Assembly (NCBI GenBank): GCA_017465825.1
Contig: JAFTVI010000024.1
Coordinates: 53,175 to 117,174, forward strand
Length of the DNA: 64,000 nt
DNA from: Clostridia bacterium
GTDB taxonomy: Bacteria > Bacillota > Clostridia > Oscillospirales > Acutalibacteraceae
Reading direction: 5' to 3'
Shown here: positions 44,659 through 52,944 of the stretch, piece by piece
How positions within the stretch are numbered: position 1 is the stretch's first letter
Layout: each line of letters opens with the position of its first letter
The notes under the pieces: model-generated
Databases searched by the model: none
What the model saw: only the letters and a program-made list of their open reading frames with translations
What the model was told of the DNA's origin: nothing
Position numbers and translations under genes: made by a program

Positions 44659-46539
44659 ATGAGAAAAATTCTGAAAATGCTCAAGCCTTACCGCAGTACG
44701 CTGATTCTTTCAATTATATTTTCAGCGTTACACGCCGTACTTGAAATTCTTATTCCCGTTTATACCAAATACATAATGAGCGAAGGCATTATCCCCCGTG
44801 ATATGGATCAGATTCTCTATTACGGCGGTTTAATGCTCGGACTCACTGCGCTGGGTGCGCTGGCTTCATTTCTTAATACGTATTTTTCAACAAAAACATC
44901 TGTCAATTATGCTATGCACATAAGAAACGAAGTTTTCAGCCGTGTTTCACATCTTTCCCAATGCGATGTGGACAAAATAGGCGTGTCATCTCTTATGACA
45001 AGAACAACAAACGACGTCCGTCAGGTTCACGATGTTATTCTTAACGCCCTTAAGTCAATTCTTCCTGTACCGATTATGCTCATAGGCGGCTTTTCTATGG
45101 CAATTTCCGTCAGCTCAAATCTTCTTAAGGTTGTATTTGTTGCAATTCCCGTGTTGCTTCTTATCGGTATTATAGTGCTGATTTTCGTATCGCCGATGTT
45201 CTCTAAAATACAAAAACTGCTTGATAAAATGAATTTTATCCTCAGGGGTAAAATCAACGGAATCAGGGTTGTAAGAGCATTCAATAAAACAGAGTATGAG
45301 GATGAACGCTTTGATGCAACAAACAAAAAGCTTACAAGAATGAACCTTGTTGCAAACAGAATAGTCGCCGCTCTCACTCCCGTTCTTACGGTAGGTATGT
45401 ATTCGCTTATCTGTTACATAATTTATCTTTGCGTAAACGATGCAACGGCTGTCGGTGTTGACCCTCAGGTCAGCCTTGAAACAATACCGAATATGTATAT
45501 GTTCCTTACGTATTTTATGCTTATCATCACAGCAATCGGTACGGTTCTTGCAATAGCGGTAAGTATTCCCAAAGCGGTAGTATCTGCAAAGCGTCTTAAT
45601 GAGATTCTTGATGCGGTTTCCGAAATTAAGGACAGCGAAAATCCCGTAACTCCCGATGAAAATATCAAGGGGGTTGTGGAATTTAAAAATGTATCCTTCA
45701 GGTACAAGCCGGAGGATGACGGCAAAAAGAAGTCTTGGCTTGCAAAACTGTTGCAGAAAAGTGCCGAAAAGGCAAAAGCCAAAAAGAATGCAGAGAACAA
45801 TGCGGCTCCCGTTGAACCCGAAGAAAAAAAGAAAAAGACCGACGAGGATGCAATTCACGATATCAGCTTTGTTTCACGTCCGGGCGAGGTTACCGCAATT
45901 ATCGGTATCACTGGTTGCGGCAAGTCAACACTTGTAAATCTTATTCCCCGTCTTTATGACGTTACGGAAGGTCAGATTCTCGTTGACGGTGTTGATGTAA
46001 GGGATATGAAGCTTTCTGAGCTTCATAAGCGCATTGCATACGTACCTCAGCAGAGCTATCTTTTCAGCGGCACCGTTAAAGAAAATATAGCATTTGGCAA
46101 TCCCGATGCAACCGATGCCGAGATATGGAATGCTATTGAAATTGCACAGGCAAAGTCCTTTGTCAGCAGTATGGCAGACGGAATTGACAGCTTTGTTTCT
46201 CAGGCAGGCAAAAACTTCTCAGGCGGTCAGAAACAGCGTCTTGCCATTGCACGTGCAGTAGTTAAAAATGCTGAAATCTGTATTTTTGACGACAGCTTTT
46301 CAGCGCTCGACCTTGCAACGGATGCAAGACTCAGGGCATCTCTGCGTGAGAATCTTCCCGATACCAATATAATTATCGTTGCTCAGCGTGTGGGTACCGT
46401 TATCAATGCTGACCGCATCATCGTTCTTGACGACGGCAAAGCGGTAGGTATCGGCACACATAAAGAGCTGCTTGAAACCTGTGAGGTATACAGAAGTATT
46501 GTCGCTTCTCAGCTTTCCGAGGAGGTGGATGCCGTATGA
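44659..46539 (+). CDS. ABC exporter half-transporter, degenerate-site subunit (pair 2)
   Basis: The 626-residue half-exporter has normal Walker A (GITGCGKST), Asp for the catalytic Glu (ICIFDDSFSALD), Gln for the switch His (IIVAQRVGT) and a canonical FSGGQKQRL signature. Unusually, a ~48-residue Lys/Glu/Ala-rich segment (about residues 350-398, KSWLAKLLQKSAEKAKAKKN and EPEEKKKKTDEDA) is inserted between the A-loop FRYKP and the strand before Walker A. A 55-base gap separates it from pair 1. It overlaps its partner by four bases. Confidence 0.93.
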   Translation: MRKILKMLKPYRSTLILSIIFSALHAVLEILIPVYTKYIMSEGIIPRDMDQILYYGGLMLGLTALGALASFLNTYFSTKTSVNYAMHIRNEVFSRVSHLSQCDVDKIGVSSLMTRTTNDVRQVHDVILNALKSILPVPIMLIGGFSMAISVSSNLLKVVFVAIPVLLLIGIIVLIFVSPMFSKIQKLLDKMNFILRGKINGIRVVRAFNKTEYEDERFDATNKKLTRMNLVANRIVAALTPVLTVGMYSLICYIIYLCVNDATAVGVDPQVSLETIPNMYMFLTYFMLIITAIGTVLAIAVSIPKAVVSAKRLNEILDAVSEIKDSENPVTPDENIKGVVEFKNVSFRYKPEDDGKKKSWLAKLLQKSAEKAKAKKNAENNAAPVEPEEKKKKTDEDAIHDISFVSRPGEVTAIIGITGCGKSTLVNLIPRLYDVTEGQILVDGVDVRDMKLSELHKRIAYVPQQSYLFSGTVKENIAFGNPDATDAEIWNAIEIAQAKSFVSSMADGIDSFVSQAGKNFSGGQKQRLAIARAVVKNAEICIFDDSFSALDLATDARLRASLRENLPDTNIIIVAQRVGTVINADRIIVLDDGKAVGIGTHKELLETCEVYRSIVASQLSEEVDAV

Positions 46540-48479
46540 GCAAATCAGTAAATGTAAAAAAGGACAGAATACTTGATGCAGACGAAACGTATCTCGTAAG
46601 CAAATACGCATCCTACGATACCAAAAAAGACAGCGATGCCAAGGTCGGCAATGCAAAGGGTACGGCAGTAAGGTTCTTCTCTCTTTTAAAGCCTCATTGG
46701 TTCGCCGTAATAATCGTGTGCCTTTCATCAATCGGCAACACGCTTGTAAGCGTTGTAGCTCCCGATTATATGGCAGATATCATCGACAGTGTTCAGCACT
46801 CGATTGAGAATTACGTCTACAACGGCACTCCCGTTAATTTCGGCAGTTTTCTTGATTTTGATACAATTCTCGGTCAGCTGTTTTCGCTGGGTGCATTGTA
46901 CGGCATTATGGGTATTATGTCCTTCATTCAGCAGTATGTCGGTGCAGGAATTTCACAGAAGCTTGTTTTTAATTTAAGACAGCAGGTAAACAATAAGCTG
47001 TCCAATCTGCCGTTGAGTTATTTCGACAAAAACACAAAGGGTGAAATTATCAGTAAGGTTGTAAACGATATTGAAAACGTTTCTGCAAATCTTCAGGGCA
47101 GTTTTCTTACCGTTTTAACAGGTGTTATACAGGTTATAGGCTCGCTGTATATGATGCTCAACTCGGGCAATATCATAATGACGCTTGCCGCAATTTTCCT
47201 TGTACCTTTCAGCGGAACAATTGCTTATAAGGTTTCAAAAATCAGTAAAAAATGGTTCTCGAAGTATTGGGGTTCAATGGGTGCTATGAACGGTCACGTT
47301 GAGGAGATGTATTCCGGTCACAGCCTTGTAAAAATCTTCAATCACGAGGAAAAATCCATTGATGATTTCAGAGTCATAAACAGAAATATAAGAAAAAACA
47401 GCTTTGTTGCCAATATGATTTCGGGTATTCTCAATCCGATTCTTACAATGTGCAAAAACATCAACTACGTAACTGTGTGCATCATAGGCGGATGTTACTA
47501 TATCGGCACCTGGTTCAATACGGGCATCGCCGTTTCAGGTGCACTTTCTCTGGGTAAAATAGAAGCATTTCTGTCCTATTCATCAATGTTTTCTGCTCCC
47601 ATTACAAGCATTTCAAAAATGATAAACAATATCCAGTCCTCCCTTGCATCGGCTGAACGTGTTTTTGAATTGCTCGATGAAGAAGAACAGACACCCGATA
47701 ATACCGAAAACGAGCCTGAAGAGCTTGCAAACGGTACGGTTGAATTCAAAAACGTCAGCTTCCGTTATAAAGAGGATGTACCTCTTATTGAGGACTTTTC
47801 ACTCAAGGCAGAAAAGGGCAACATCGTAGCAATCGTAGGACCTACGGGCGCAGGTAAAACCACAATCGTAAACCTGCTTATGCGTTTTTACGATATTCAG
47901 TCCGGTCAGATTCTTTTAGACGGCACGGATATTATGACAATGTCAAGAAACGCCCTGAGAGAGAATTTCGGTATGGTTCTGCAGGATACATGGCTTTTTA
48001 AAGGCACTATCAAGGAGAATATCTGTTACGGAGTTGATGATGCCACACAGGAGCAGATCGAATCCGCCGCAAAATCAGCCAATATCCACGATTACATAAT
48101 GTCACTTCCCAAAGGCTACGATACACAGCTTGCAGAGGACGGAACCAACATTTCACAGGGTCAGCGTCAGCTCATAACTATTGCAAGAGCACTGCTCAAG
48201 GACCCCAAAATTCTCATTCTTGATGAAGCCACTTCATCGGTTGATACAAGAACCGAAGTTCTCATTCAGCAGGCAATGCAGGAGCTTATGAAGGGCAGGA
48301 CAAGCTTTGTTATCGCTCACCGTCTTTCCACTATCAGAAATGCGGATAATATTATTGTTATGCGTAAGGGCACAATCGTGGAGCAGGGAACACATAAACA
48401 GCTTATTGATAAAGACGGCTTCTATGCCATGCTTTACAACAGCCAGTTTACGGGCGGTATTCCCGAAGATATAGAATAG
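46536..48479 (+). CDS. ABC exporter half-transporter, catalytic subunit (pair 2)
   Basis: The 647-residue protein has a ~45-residue charged N-terminal leader, six transmembrane spans and an NBD with Walker A GPTGAGKTT, Walker B ILILDEATSSVD and switch His FVIAHRLST. The signature is altered to ISQGQRQ. Paired with the previous gene it makes a heterodimer with one catalytic and one degenerate site. The stop is 11 bases before the YbaK gene. It shares operon control with the MarR regulator unless an internal promoter lies near 44610-44655 (GATACAATATAATT is AT-rich but has no clear -35). Confidence 0.93.
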   Translation: MSKSVNVKKDRILDADETYLVSKYASYDTKKDSDAKVGNAKGTAVRFFSLLKPHWFAVIIVCLSSIGNTLVSVVAPDYMADIIDSVQHSIENYVYNGTPVNFGSFLDFDTILGQLFSLGALYGIMGIMSFIQQYVGAGISQKLVFNLRQQVNNKLSNLPLSYFDKNTKGEIISKVVNDIENVSANLQGSFLTVLTGVIQVIGSLYMMLNSGNIIMTLAAIFLVPFSGTIAYKVSKISKKWFSKYWGSMGAMNGHVEEMYSGHSLVKIFNHEEKSIDDFRVINRNIRKNSFVANMISGILNPILTMCKNINYVTVCIIGGCYYIGTWFNTGIAVSGALSLGKIEAFLSYSSMFSAPITSISKMINNIQSSLASAERVFELLDEEEQTPDNTENEPEELANGTVEFKNVSFRYKEDVPLIEDFSLKAEKGNIVAIVGPTGAGKTTIVNLLMRFYDIQSGQILLDGTDIMTMSRNALRENFGMVLQDTWLFKGTIKENICYGVDDATQEQIESAAKSANIHDYIMSLPKGYDTQLAEDGTNISQGQRQLITIARALLKDPKILILDEATSSVDTRTEVLIQQAMQELMKGRTSFVIAHRLSTIRNADNIIVMRKGTIVEQGTHKQLIDKDGFYAMLYNSQFTGGIPEDIE

Positions 48480-48490
48480 GATGATAAAAA

Positions 48491-48955
48491 ATGTCAATTG
48501 AAAAAGTAAGAGCATATTTTAAAGAAAAAGGCATTGACAGCAGAATACAGGAGTTTGATGTTTCCAGCGCAACTGTTGAACTGGCGGCGCAGGCTCTCGG
48601 CTGTGAAGGCTGCAGAATTGCAAAAACTCTGTCATTTCACGTTGACGGCAGGGTAGTTCTTATCGTTGCGGCAGGCGATGTTAAAATTGATAACTCTAAA
48701 TACAAAGCACAGTTTCACACAAAGGCAAAAATGCTCTCTTACGATGAGGCTCCTGAGCTGATAGGTCACGCAGTAGGCGGCGTTTGCCCATTTGCGGTGA
48801 ATGAGGGCGTGGATGTTTACCTTGATGAATCTCTCAAACGCTTTGAAACTGTTTATCCCGCTTGCGGCAGCTCCAACAGTGCAATTGAACTGACAATTCC
48901 CGAGCTTGAGGAACTGTCAGACTATGTCGCGTGGATAGACGTAGCTAAACAATAA
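48491..48955 (+). CDS. YbaK/EbsC-family aminoacyl-tRNA deacylase
   Basis: This 154-residue, INS-superfamily editing domain hydrolyses mischarged tRNAs (Cys/Ala on tRNA-Pro in studied members). It shows GCEGCRIAKTLSF with the conserved Lys, VLIVAAGDVKIDN, VGGVCPFAVNEGVDVYLDESL and PACGSSNSAIELT. Length is normal for stand-alone proteins. It is probably carried at the end of the exporter operon by position only. The stop codon lies within the arm of a 14-bp hairpin that begins the repeat element downstream. Confidence 0.92.
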   Translation: MSIEKVRAYFKEKGIDSRIQEFDVSSATVELAAQALGCEGCRIAKTLSFHVDGRVVLIVAAGDVKIDNSKYKAQFHTKAKMLSYDEAPELIGHAVGGVCPFAVNEGVDVYLDESLKRFETVYPACGSSNSAIELTIPELEELSDYVAWIDVAKQ

Positions 48956-49143
48956 TTTATCGCTGTGCGATAAATTATTGTTGTAAGTAATAGGTAATAA
49001 GTAATAGTGAATAAGTATTGAAGGGGCTTTGCCCCTTACCCCAATATAATGGTTTAAAAGGCGGAGCCTTTTCCACACCTATTCCTTCTTCACTATTACT
49101 TCTTACTTCAAACAATAATTTAGCGGAGCTAAATTATTGTTAA
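48950..49143. repeat. Symmetric palindromic repeat element, ~190 bp
   Basis: The element has mirror-image structure. Outer hairpins are CAATAATTTATCGC/GCGATAAATTATTG (48950-48980) and AACAATAATTTAGC/GCTAAATTATTGTT (49112-49142). Next inward are inverted arms of the TAAGTAATAGTGAA type (48999-49012, complement near 49088-49108). At the centre are two perfect small hairpins, AAGGGGC/GCCCCTT (49021-49037) and AAAAGGC/GCCTTTT (49056-49072). No open frame is present. Related arm sequence recurs at 59021-59079. Confidence 0.65.
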
Positions 49144-49150
49144 TTCTCCA

Positions 49151-49173
49151 AAATCCCTTCGGGGATTTTTTCT
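49151..49173 (+). terminator. Intrinsic terminator with UUCG loop
   Basis: AAATCCC-TTCG-GGGATTT with a following T tract (TTTCTTTTTT); it probably ends the exporter/YbaK transcript. Confidence 0.85.
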
Positions 49174-49217
49174 TTTTTGTATGATTTGATAAAACCGAAA
49201 AAAATGTTAAATTCTTC

Positions 49218-49246
49218 TTGACTATTGGGTTGAATGTGATTATACT
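49218..49246 (+). promoter_or_regulatory. Promoter of the ABC-DUF1854-darA operon
   Basis: TTGACT, 17 bases, TATACT; leader of about 30 bases to the ATG at 49283. Confidence 0.75.
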
Positions 49247-49282
49247 ACCCTTGTAAAAACGGAGAGAGAAAGGAGCGATCCT

Positions 49283-51532
49283 ATGAAATTGATGTCCAAT
49301 ATTCCGATTGATGACAAGTATCTGAACAGCGCAAAAGAAATCCTCGGCGAAGATAATATACTTTTTGCCGTTGTGGGTGACCTTGAAATGAAAGGCAGTT
49401 ACGGCAGTTCAGCTATGGTTTTCGGCAGAGATGCTCTCGTTGCATTTGATAACTCTTACGAAAACGGATGCATCAGGATTGAGTATGAAAACGTCATCCG
49501 CGCAAAGGTCAAGCGAATGTACGGTAATGCGATGTTCCGCGTTAAGGATACCGACGGAAAATGGCACAATGTTATCAGATTTTCCTATGCGGCGGCAGAT
49601 ATCGGCGATGCGGCGGCAATTTTTGTTGAGAATGTCCGCGATGAGGGATATTCCGACAGCTTGCTTGATGTGGTAAAATCGACTTATGAAAAAATGCGTT
49701 GCTTCTGTCCCAAATGCGGCAGAAAACTGCAGTCACCCGATTCTCCCTGTATCAACTGTCAGGGAAAATCAAAAATGTTTTCCAAATTGATTCAGTACAT
49801 AGCTCCGCAGAAGTGGAATCTGTTGCTTTGTATTGTTCTTTCAGCTTTTACAACGGGACTTTCACTTGTGCCAACTTATATCACAAGCGTTCTTGTTGAT
49901 GATATACTGCCTTCAGGCAGTATGAAAAGGCTTGTACAGGTAGTTGTTTTCCTTGCCGTTCTGTATATCGTTCAGTATACGGTAACAGGCGTAAGACAGT
50001 ACCGACTGCGACTTGCAAGTGATTCAATTATAACGGGTCTTAAAAAGGATATTTTTGCAAAAGCTCAGTATCTGCCTATGAAGTTTTACGATAAATCCTC
50101 TACGGGTTCGGTTATCAACAGAATCAACTCCGATACCGCAACCGTACAGGGCTTTATTATGAAAATTTCGCAGGAGGCAATAGTTCAGTTCTTTACAATG
50201 GTCGGCATTATTGTTATAATGTTCAGCCTTAACTGGCAGCTTGCACTTCTTGCACTTTGTCCTATTCCCATTGTTGTATTTATTGCAAGACGCTTCGGTA
50301 AAATCGTAGCGCCCAAATACAGACGTCTCTGGAGAAGAAGCTCGTCGATATCCACAATGCTTACCGATTCTATCCCCGGTATAAGAGTTATCAAAGCATT
50401 CTCCAATGAAAAAAGCGTTATCAATAAATTCAATCGCTACTGCGATGAGTGGAAAAAAGAGGACTGCCAGACAGGTCTGTACGCCGCAATTTTCCCCACG
50501 CTGATAACCTTCTTTGTAACCTGCGGCTCACTTCTTATCTGGGGCGTAGGCGGCAGCTGGACTATTTCAGGCGAATTCGGCGTTTCTGCAGGTATTCTTG
50601 TTTCATTTATTACATATGCAACTCAGTTTTACAATCCCGTAAACTTCTTTGCAAATCTCGGTGACTCCTATGAGAATGCCGTTGCGTCAATTGAGAAAAT
50701 TCTCGATATCATTGACGCAGAGCCTGAACAGGATTTCGGCGATTTTAAGTCCGAAGAGCCTTTACAGGGTAAAATTGAGTTCAGAAATGTCAATTTCTCC
50801 TTTGACCGCTCCAAAAAGGTGCTCAGCAATATCAATCTCACCATCGAACCCGGTGATACGGTTGGTATCGTAGGTACAACAGGCTCGGGCAAATCAACAC
50901 TTATTAACCTTATAATGCGTTATTATGACGATTACGAGGGTGAAATTTTTGTTGACGGCAAAAATATAAGAGATATTGATATGGCTTATTTCCGTTCGCA
51001 GATAGGCTTTGTTCAGCAGGAGCCTCTGATGTTCCGCGATACAGTGTATAAAAACATTGCTTACGGCTGCGGTGACGTTCACGTTGAAGAGGTGCTTCAC
51101 GCGGCGCAGATTGCAAACGCACATACGTTCATTTCAAAAATGCCCGATGCATACGATACCGTTCTCGGCGAGAGAGGTGTAGGTCTTTCAGGCGGTGAAA
51201 AACAGCGTGTGTCAATCGCAAGAGCAGTGCTTAAGAATCCGGGAATCCTTATATTTGACGAAGCTACTGCGGCAGTTGACTCCGAAACGGAATTCCTCAT
51301 TCAGGGCGCTATCGAAAGACTTATCCGCGGCAGAACAACCATTATGATCGCGCACCGTCTTTCCACACTGCGAAAAGCCAACAAAATCGTAGTCGTTGAT
51401 AAGGGTGAAATCATCGAGTGCGGACCGCCCGAAGAATTGATGAAGAAAAAAGGCAAGTATTACAAGCTTGTGCAGATTCAGTCAATGAGCGAACAGCTGC
51501 TTAAAGAAAAGCAGTCTGAAAACTTTGAATAA
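49283..51532 (+). CDS. ABC exporter with N-terminal PH-like and zinc-ribbon domains
   Basis: The 749-residue protein has three parts. Residues ~1-140 form a beta-rich, PH-like cytoplasmic domain (FAVVGDLEMKGSYGSSAMV; WHNVIRFSYAAAD). Residues ~143-165 form a four-Cys zinc ribbon (CFCPKCGRKL...PCINCQ). From ~170 there is a full half-exporter: six spans, Walker A GTTGSGKSTL, signature GLSGGEKQR, Walker B ILIFDEATAAVDSE and switch His IMIAHRLST, all canonical, so it should work as a homodimer. The domain order before the exporter is unusual. It resembles the DUF1854-linked ABC transporters annotated near cyanophycin genes in proteobacteria. Substrate unknown. Ribosome site AAGGAG, spacing 7. Confidence 0.88.
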   Translation: MKLMSNIPIDDKYLNSAKEILGEDNILFAVVGDLEMKGSYGSSAMVFGRDALVAFDNSYENGCIRIEYENVIRAKVKRMYGNAMFRVKDTDGKWHNVIRFSYAAADIGDAAAIFVENVRDEGYSDSLLDVVKSTYEKMRCFCPKCGRKLQSPDSPCINCQGKSKMFSKLIQYIAPQKWNLLLCIVLSAFTTGLSLVPTYITSVLVDDILPSGSMKRLVQVVVFLAVLYIVQYTVTGVRQYRLRLASDSIITGLKKDIFAKAQYLPMKFYDKSSTGSVINRINSDTATVQGFIMKISQEAIVQFFTMVGIIVIMFSLNWQLALLALCPIPIVVFIARRFGKIVAPKYRRLWRRSSSISTMLTDSIPGIRVIKAFSNEKSVINKFNRYCDEWKKEDCQTGLYAAIFPTLITFFVTCGSLLIWGVGGSWTISGEFGVSAGILVSFITYATQFYNPVNFFANLGDSYENAVASIEKILDIIDAEPEQDFGDFKSEEPLQGKIEFRNVNFSFDRSKKVLSNINLTIEPGDTVGIVGTTGSGKSTLINLIMRYYDDYEGEIFVDGKNIRDIDMAYFRSQIGFVQQEPLMFRDTVYKNIAYGCGDVHVEEVLHAAQIANAHTFISKMPDAYDTVLGERGVGLSGGEKQRVSIARAVLKNPGILIFDEATAAVDSETEFLIQGAIERLIRGRTTIMIAHRLSTLRKANKIVVVDKGEIIECGPPEELMKKKGKYYKLVQIQSMSEQLLKEKQSENFE

Positions 51533-51546
51533 TGGAGGGTGCTGAT

Positions 51547-52038
51547 ATGATATTAAGATATATAGACGGCCCCGAAGTCCGTTTTACAGTTAAAGATAAA
51601 ATCTTTGTTGATATGGAATTTTACCATACGGGCGAGGTTTTCAGGGATATGGAGCTTCGCAGAATGTTCCCCGTCAGCGGTAAAAATAAATACATCGCCG
51701 TAGTTGACGGCGAGGGTAACGAACAGGCTATGATACGTGATGTTGATAACCTTGATAAGTATTCAAGAGAGGCTGTTCTTTCCTGCCTTGAGGAATATTA
51801 TATGATGCCCAGAATTTTGAAATTTGTCAATATGAGCGATAAGTTTAAAATCTGGATGTGGACAGCCGAAACAGACAAGGGCACGGTCACATTTGAAATA
51901 AGGAATCACCTTACGGCGGTAAAACCTCTTTACGACAACAGGGTACTCATAAAGGATGCAAATGACAACCGCTATGAAATTCCCGATTACACAAAGCTCG
52001 ATAAAAAGAGCCGGAAAATGCTCATTCCAAATCTTTAA
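51547..52038 (+). CDS. DUF1854-family protein
   Basis: The 163-residue soluble protein is recognised by RFTVKDKIFVDMEFYHTGEVFRDMELRRMFP (read in parts), YMMPRILKFVNMSDKFKIWMW and the ending DYTKLDKKSRKMLIPNL. The ATG at 51547 is used because GGAGG sits 7 bases upstream; an earlier in-frame ATG at 51532 overlaps the ABC stop and precedes the ribosome site. Family members are encoded beside ABC exporters, so a partner or regulator role for the transporter is likely. No enzymatic motif is seen. Confidence 0.78.
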   Translation: MILRYIDGPEVRFTVKDKIFVDMEFYHTGEVFRDMELRRMFPVSGKNKYIAVVDGEGNEQAMIRDVDNLDKYSREAVLSCLEEYYMMPRILKFVNMSDKFKIWMWTAETDKGTVTFEIRNHLTAVKPLYDNRVLIKDANDNRYEIPDYTKLDKKSRKMLIPNL

Positions 52039-52055
52039 TAAGGAGAAAAATTATT

Positions 52056-52382
52056 ATGAAACTCGTTATAGCAATCGTAAATAATGATGACAGTATGGCA
52101 GTATCCTCAGCGCTTACAAGACACAATTTCTTTGTAACTAAGCTCTCAACCACAGGCGGATTCCTTATGATAGGCAACACAACCTATCTTATCGGTGCCG
52201 AGGATGAGCAGGTCGATAAAGTAAAAGAAATCGTTGCAAAGTATTCGCGTAAAAGAACCCATACCGTAACAACACAGGATTCCTTCGGTCACGGCTTCAG
52301 AGAAGGAGAGCTTGAAAAGGAAGTAACAGTCGGCGGCGCAACAGTTTTTGTGCTCAATGTTGACAGTATGGATAAGTTCTGA
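52056..52382 (+). CDS. Cyclic-di-AMP receptor, PII-like (DarA/PstA family)
   Basis: The 108-residue PII-fold protein matches DarA/PstA end to end: MKLVIAIVNNDDSMAVSSAL, TRHNFFVTKLSTTGGFLMIGNTT (read in parts) with the TGGF ligand loop, DEQVDKVKEIV and the C-terminal VGGATVFVLNVDSMDKF. Family members are trimers that bind c-di-AMP between subunits; their output is still poorly known. Ribosome site AAGGAG. It lies 17 bases after the DUF1854 gene and clearly in the same operon as the ABC exporter, which offers a possible target for the signal. Confidence 0.93.
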   Translation: MKLVIAIVNNDDSMAVSSALTRHNFFVTKLSTTGGFLMIGNTTYLIGAEDEQVDKVKEIVAKYSRKRTHTVTTQDSFGHGFREGELEKEVTVGGATVFVLNVDSMDKF

Positions 52383-52398
52383 TTTAATAAATCAGAAT

Positions 52399-52509
52399 AA
52401 TGAACAATGAGCAGTTAAGGAAGCCTTGCAGGTTTGAATTATATATAAATCGGGTCAAAGGGTGAAACCCTTTCCACCATTGCTCATTGCTAACTTCTAA
52501 TTGTTCATT
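52399..52509. repeat. MITE-like palindromic repeat, ~110 bp
   Basis: The ends AATGAACAAT and ATTGTTCATT are perfect inverse complements; the similarity continues inward imperfectly (AATGAACAATGAGCAGTTA against AATGAACAATTAGAAGTTA). The core holds the hairpin AAAGGGT-GAA-ACCCTTT. No coding frame. Confidence 0.55.
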
Positions 52510-52516
52510 TTATAGA

Positions 52517-52548
52517 AAATCACCGTGCTTTTGCGGTGATTTTTTTAT
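52517..52548 (+). terminator. Intrinsic terminator before the spoIIA operon
   Basis: AAATCACCG / CGGTGATTT with eight T bases; it ends the ABC-darA transcript. Confidence 0.88.
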
Positions 52549-52629
52549 TTTATCCGGTTCTATATTATGACAAATTATTCTGTTTGACTCCTGTATTATA
52601 TTTACAGAACTTTTTACGGAGGAATTGAA

Positions 52630-52941
52630 ATGCAGGTCTTGTTCAGGACTGAAAAGGAAAAATTAACCGTCTATCTCAGCGGAGATATAGACCATCACAC
52701 GTCAGCGCAGATTCGTCAGTCGGTTGACGAACAGTTGCAGAAATTTATGCCCAAGGAGCTCAGGCTTGATTTCCGTGATGTTCATTTTATGGATTCATCG
52801 GGCGTAGGTCTTGTTATGGGCAGGTATAAAGCCGCATCTGTTTACGGCTGTAAGGTTGTTGTCTGCTCGATGCCGGATAATGTTGCACGGATTATGAAAA
52901 TGTCAGGCTTGAGTAAAATAATTACATTTGATGAGGATTAA
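52630..52941 (+). CDS. spoIIAA: Anti-sigma F factor antagonist SpoIIAA
   Basis: This 103-residue STAS-domain protein frees sigma-F in the forespore by binding SpoIIAB. The phosphorylated serine region reads FRDVHFMDSSGVGLVMGRYK, typical of SpoIIAA and distinct from RsbV. ACGGAGG precedes the ATG. It is first of three genes in the classic spoIIA order. The region upstream has CTGTA-7-TACAG but no sigma-H promoter that I could assign with confidence. Confidence 0.92.
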   Translation: MQVLFRTEKEKLTVYLSGDIDHHTSAQIRQSVDEQLQKFMPKELRLDFRDVHFMDSSGVGLVMGRYKAASVYGCKVVVCSMPDNVARIMKMSGLSKIITFDED

Positions 52942-52944
52942 AAA

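Noticed and set aside
52560-52620. Sigma-H or sigma-A promoter for the spoIIA operon
   Set aside because: The region has AT-rich hexamers and CTGTA-7-TACAG but no pair of boxes with acceptable match and spacing.
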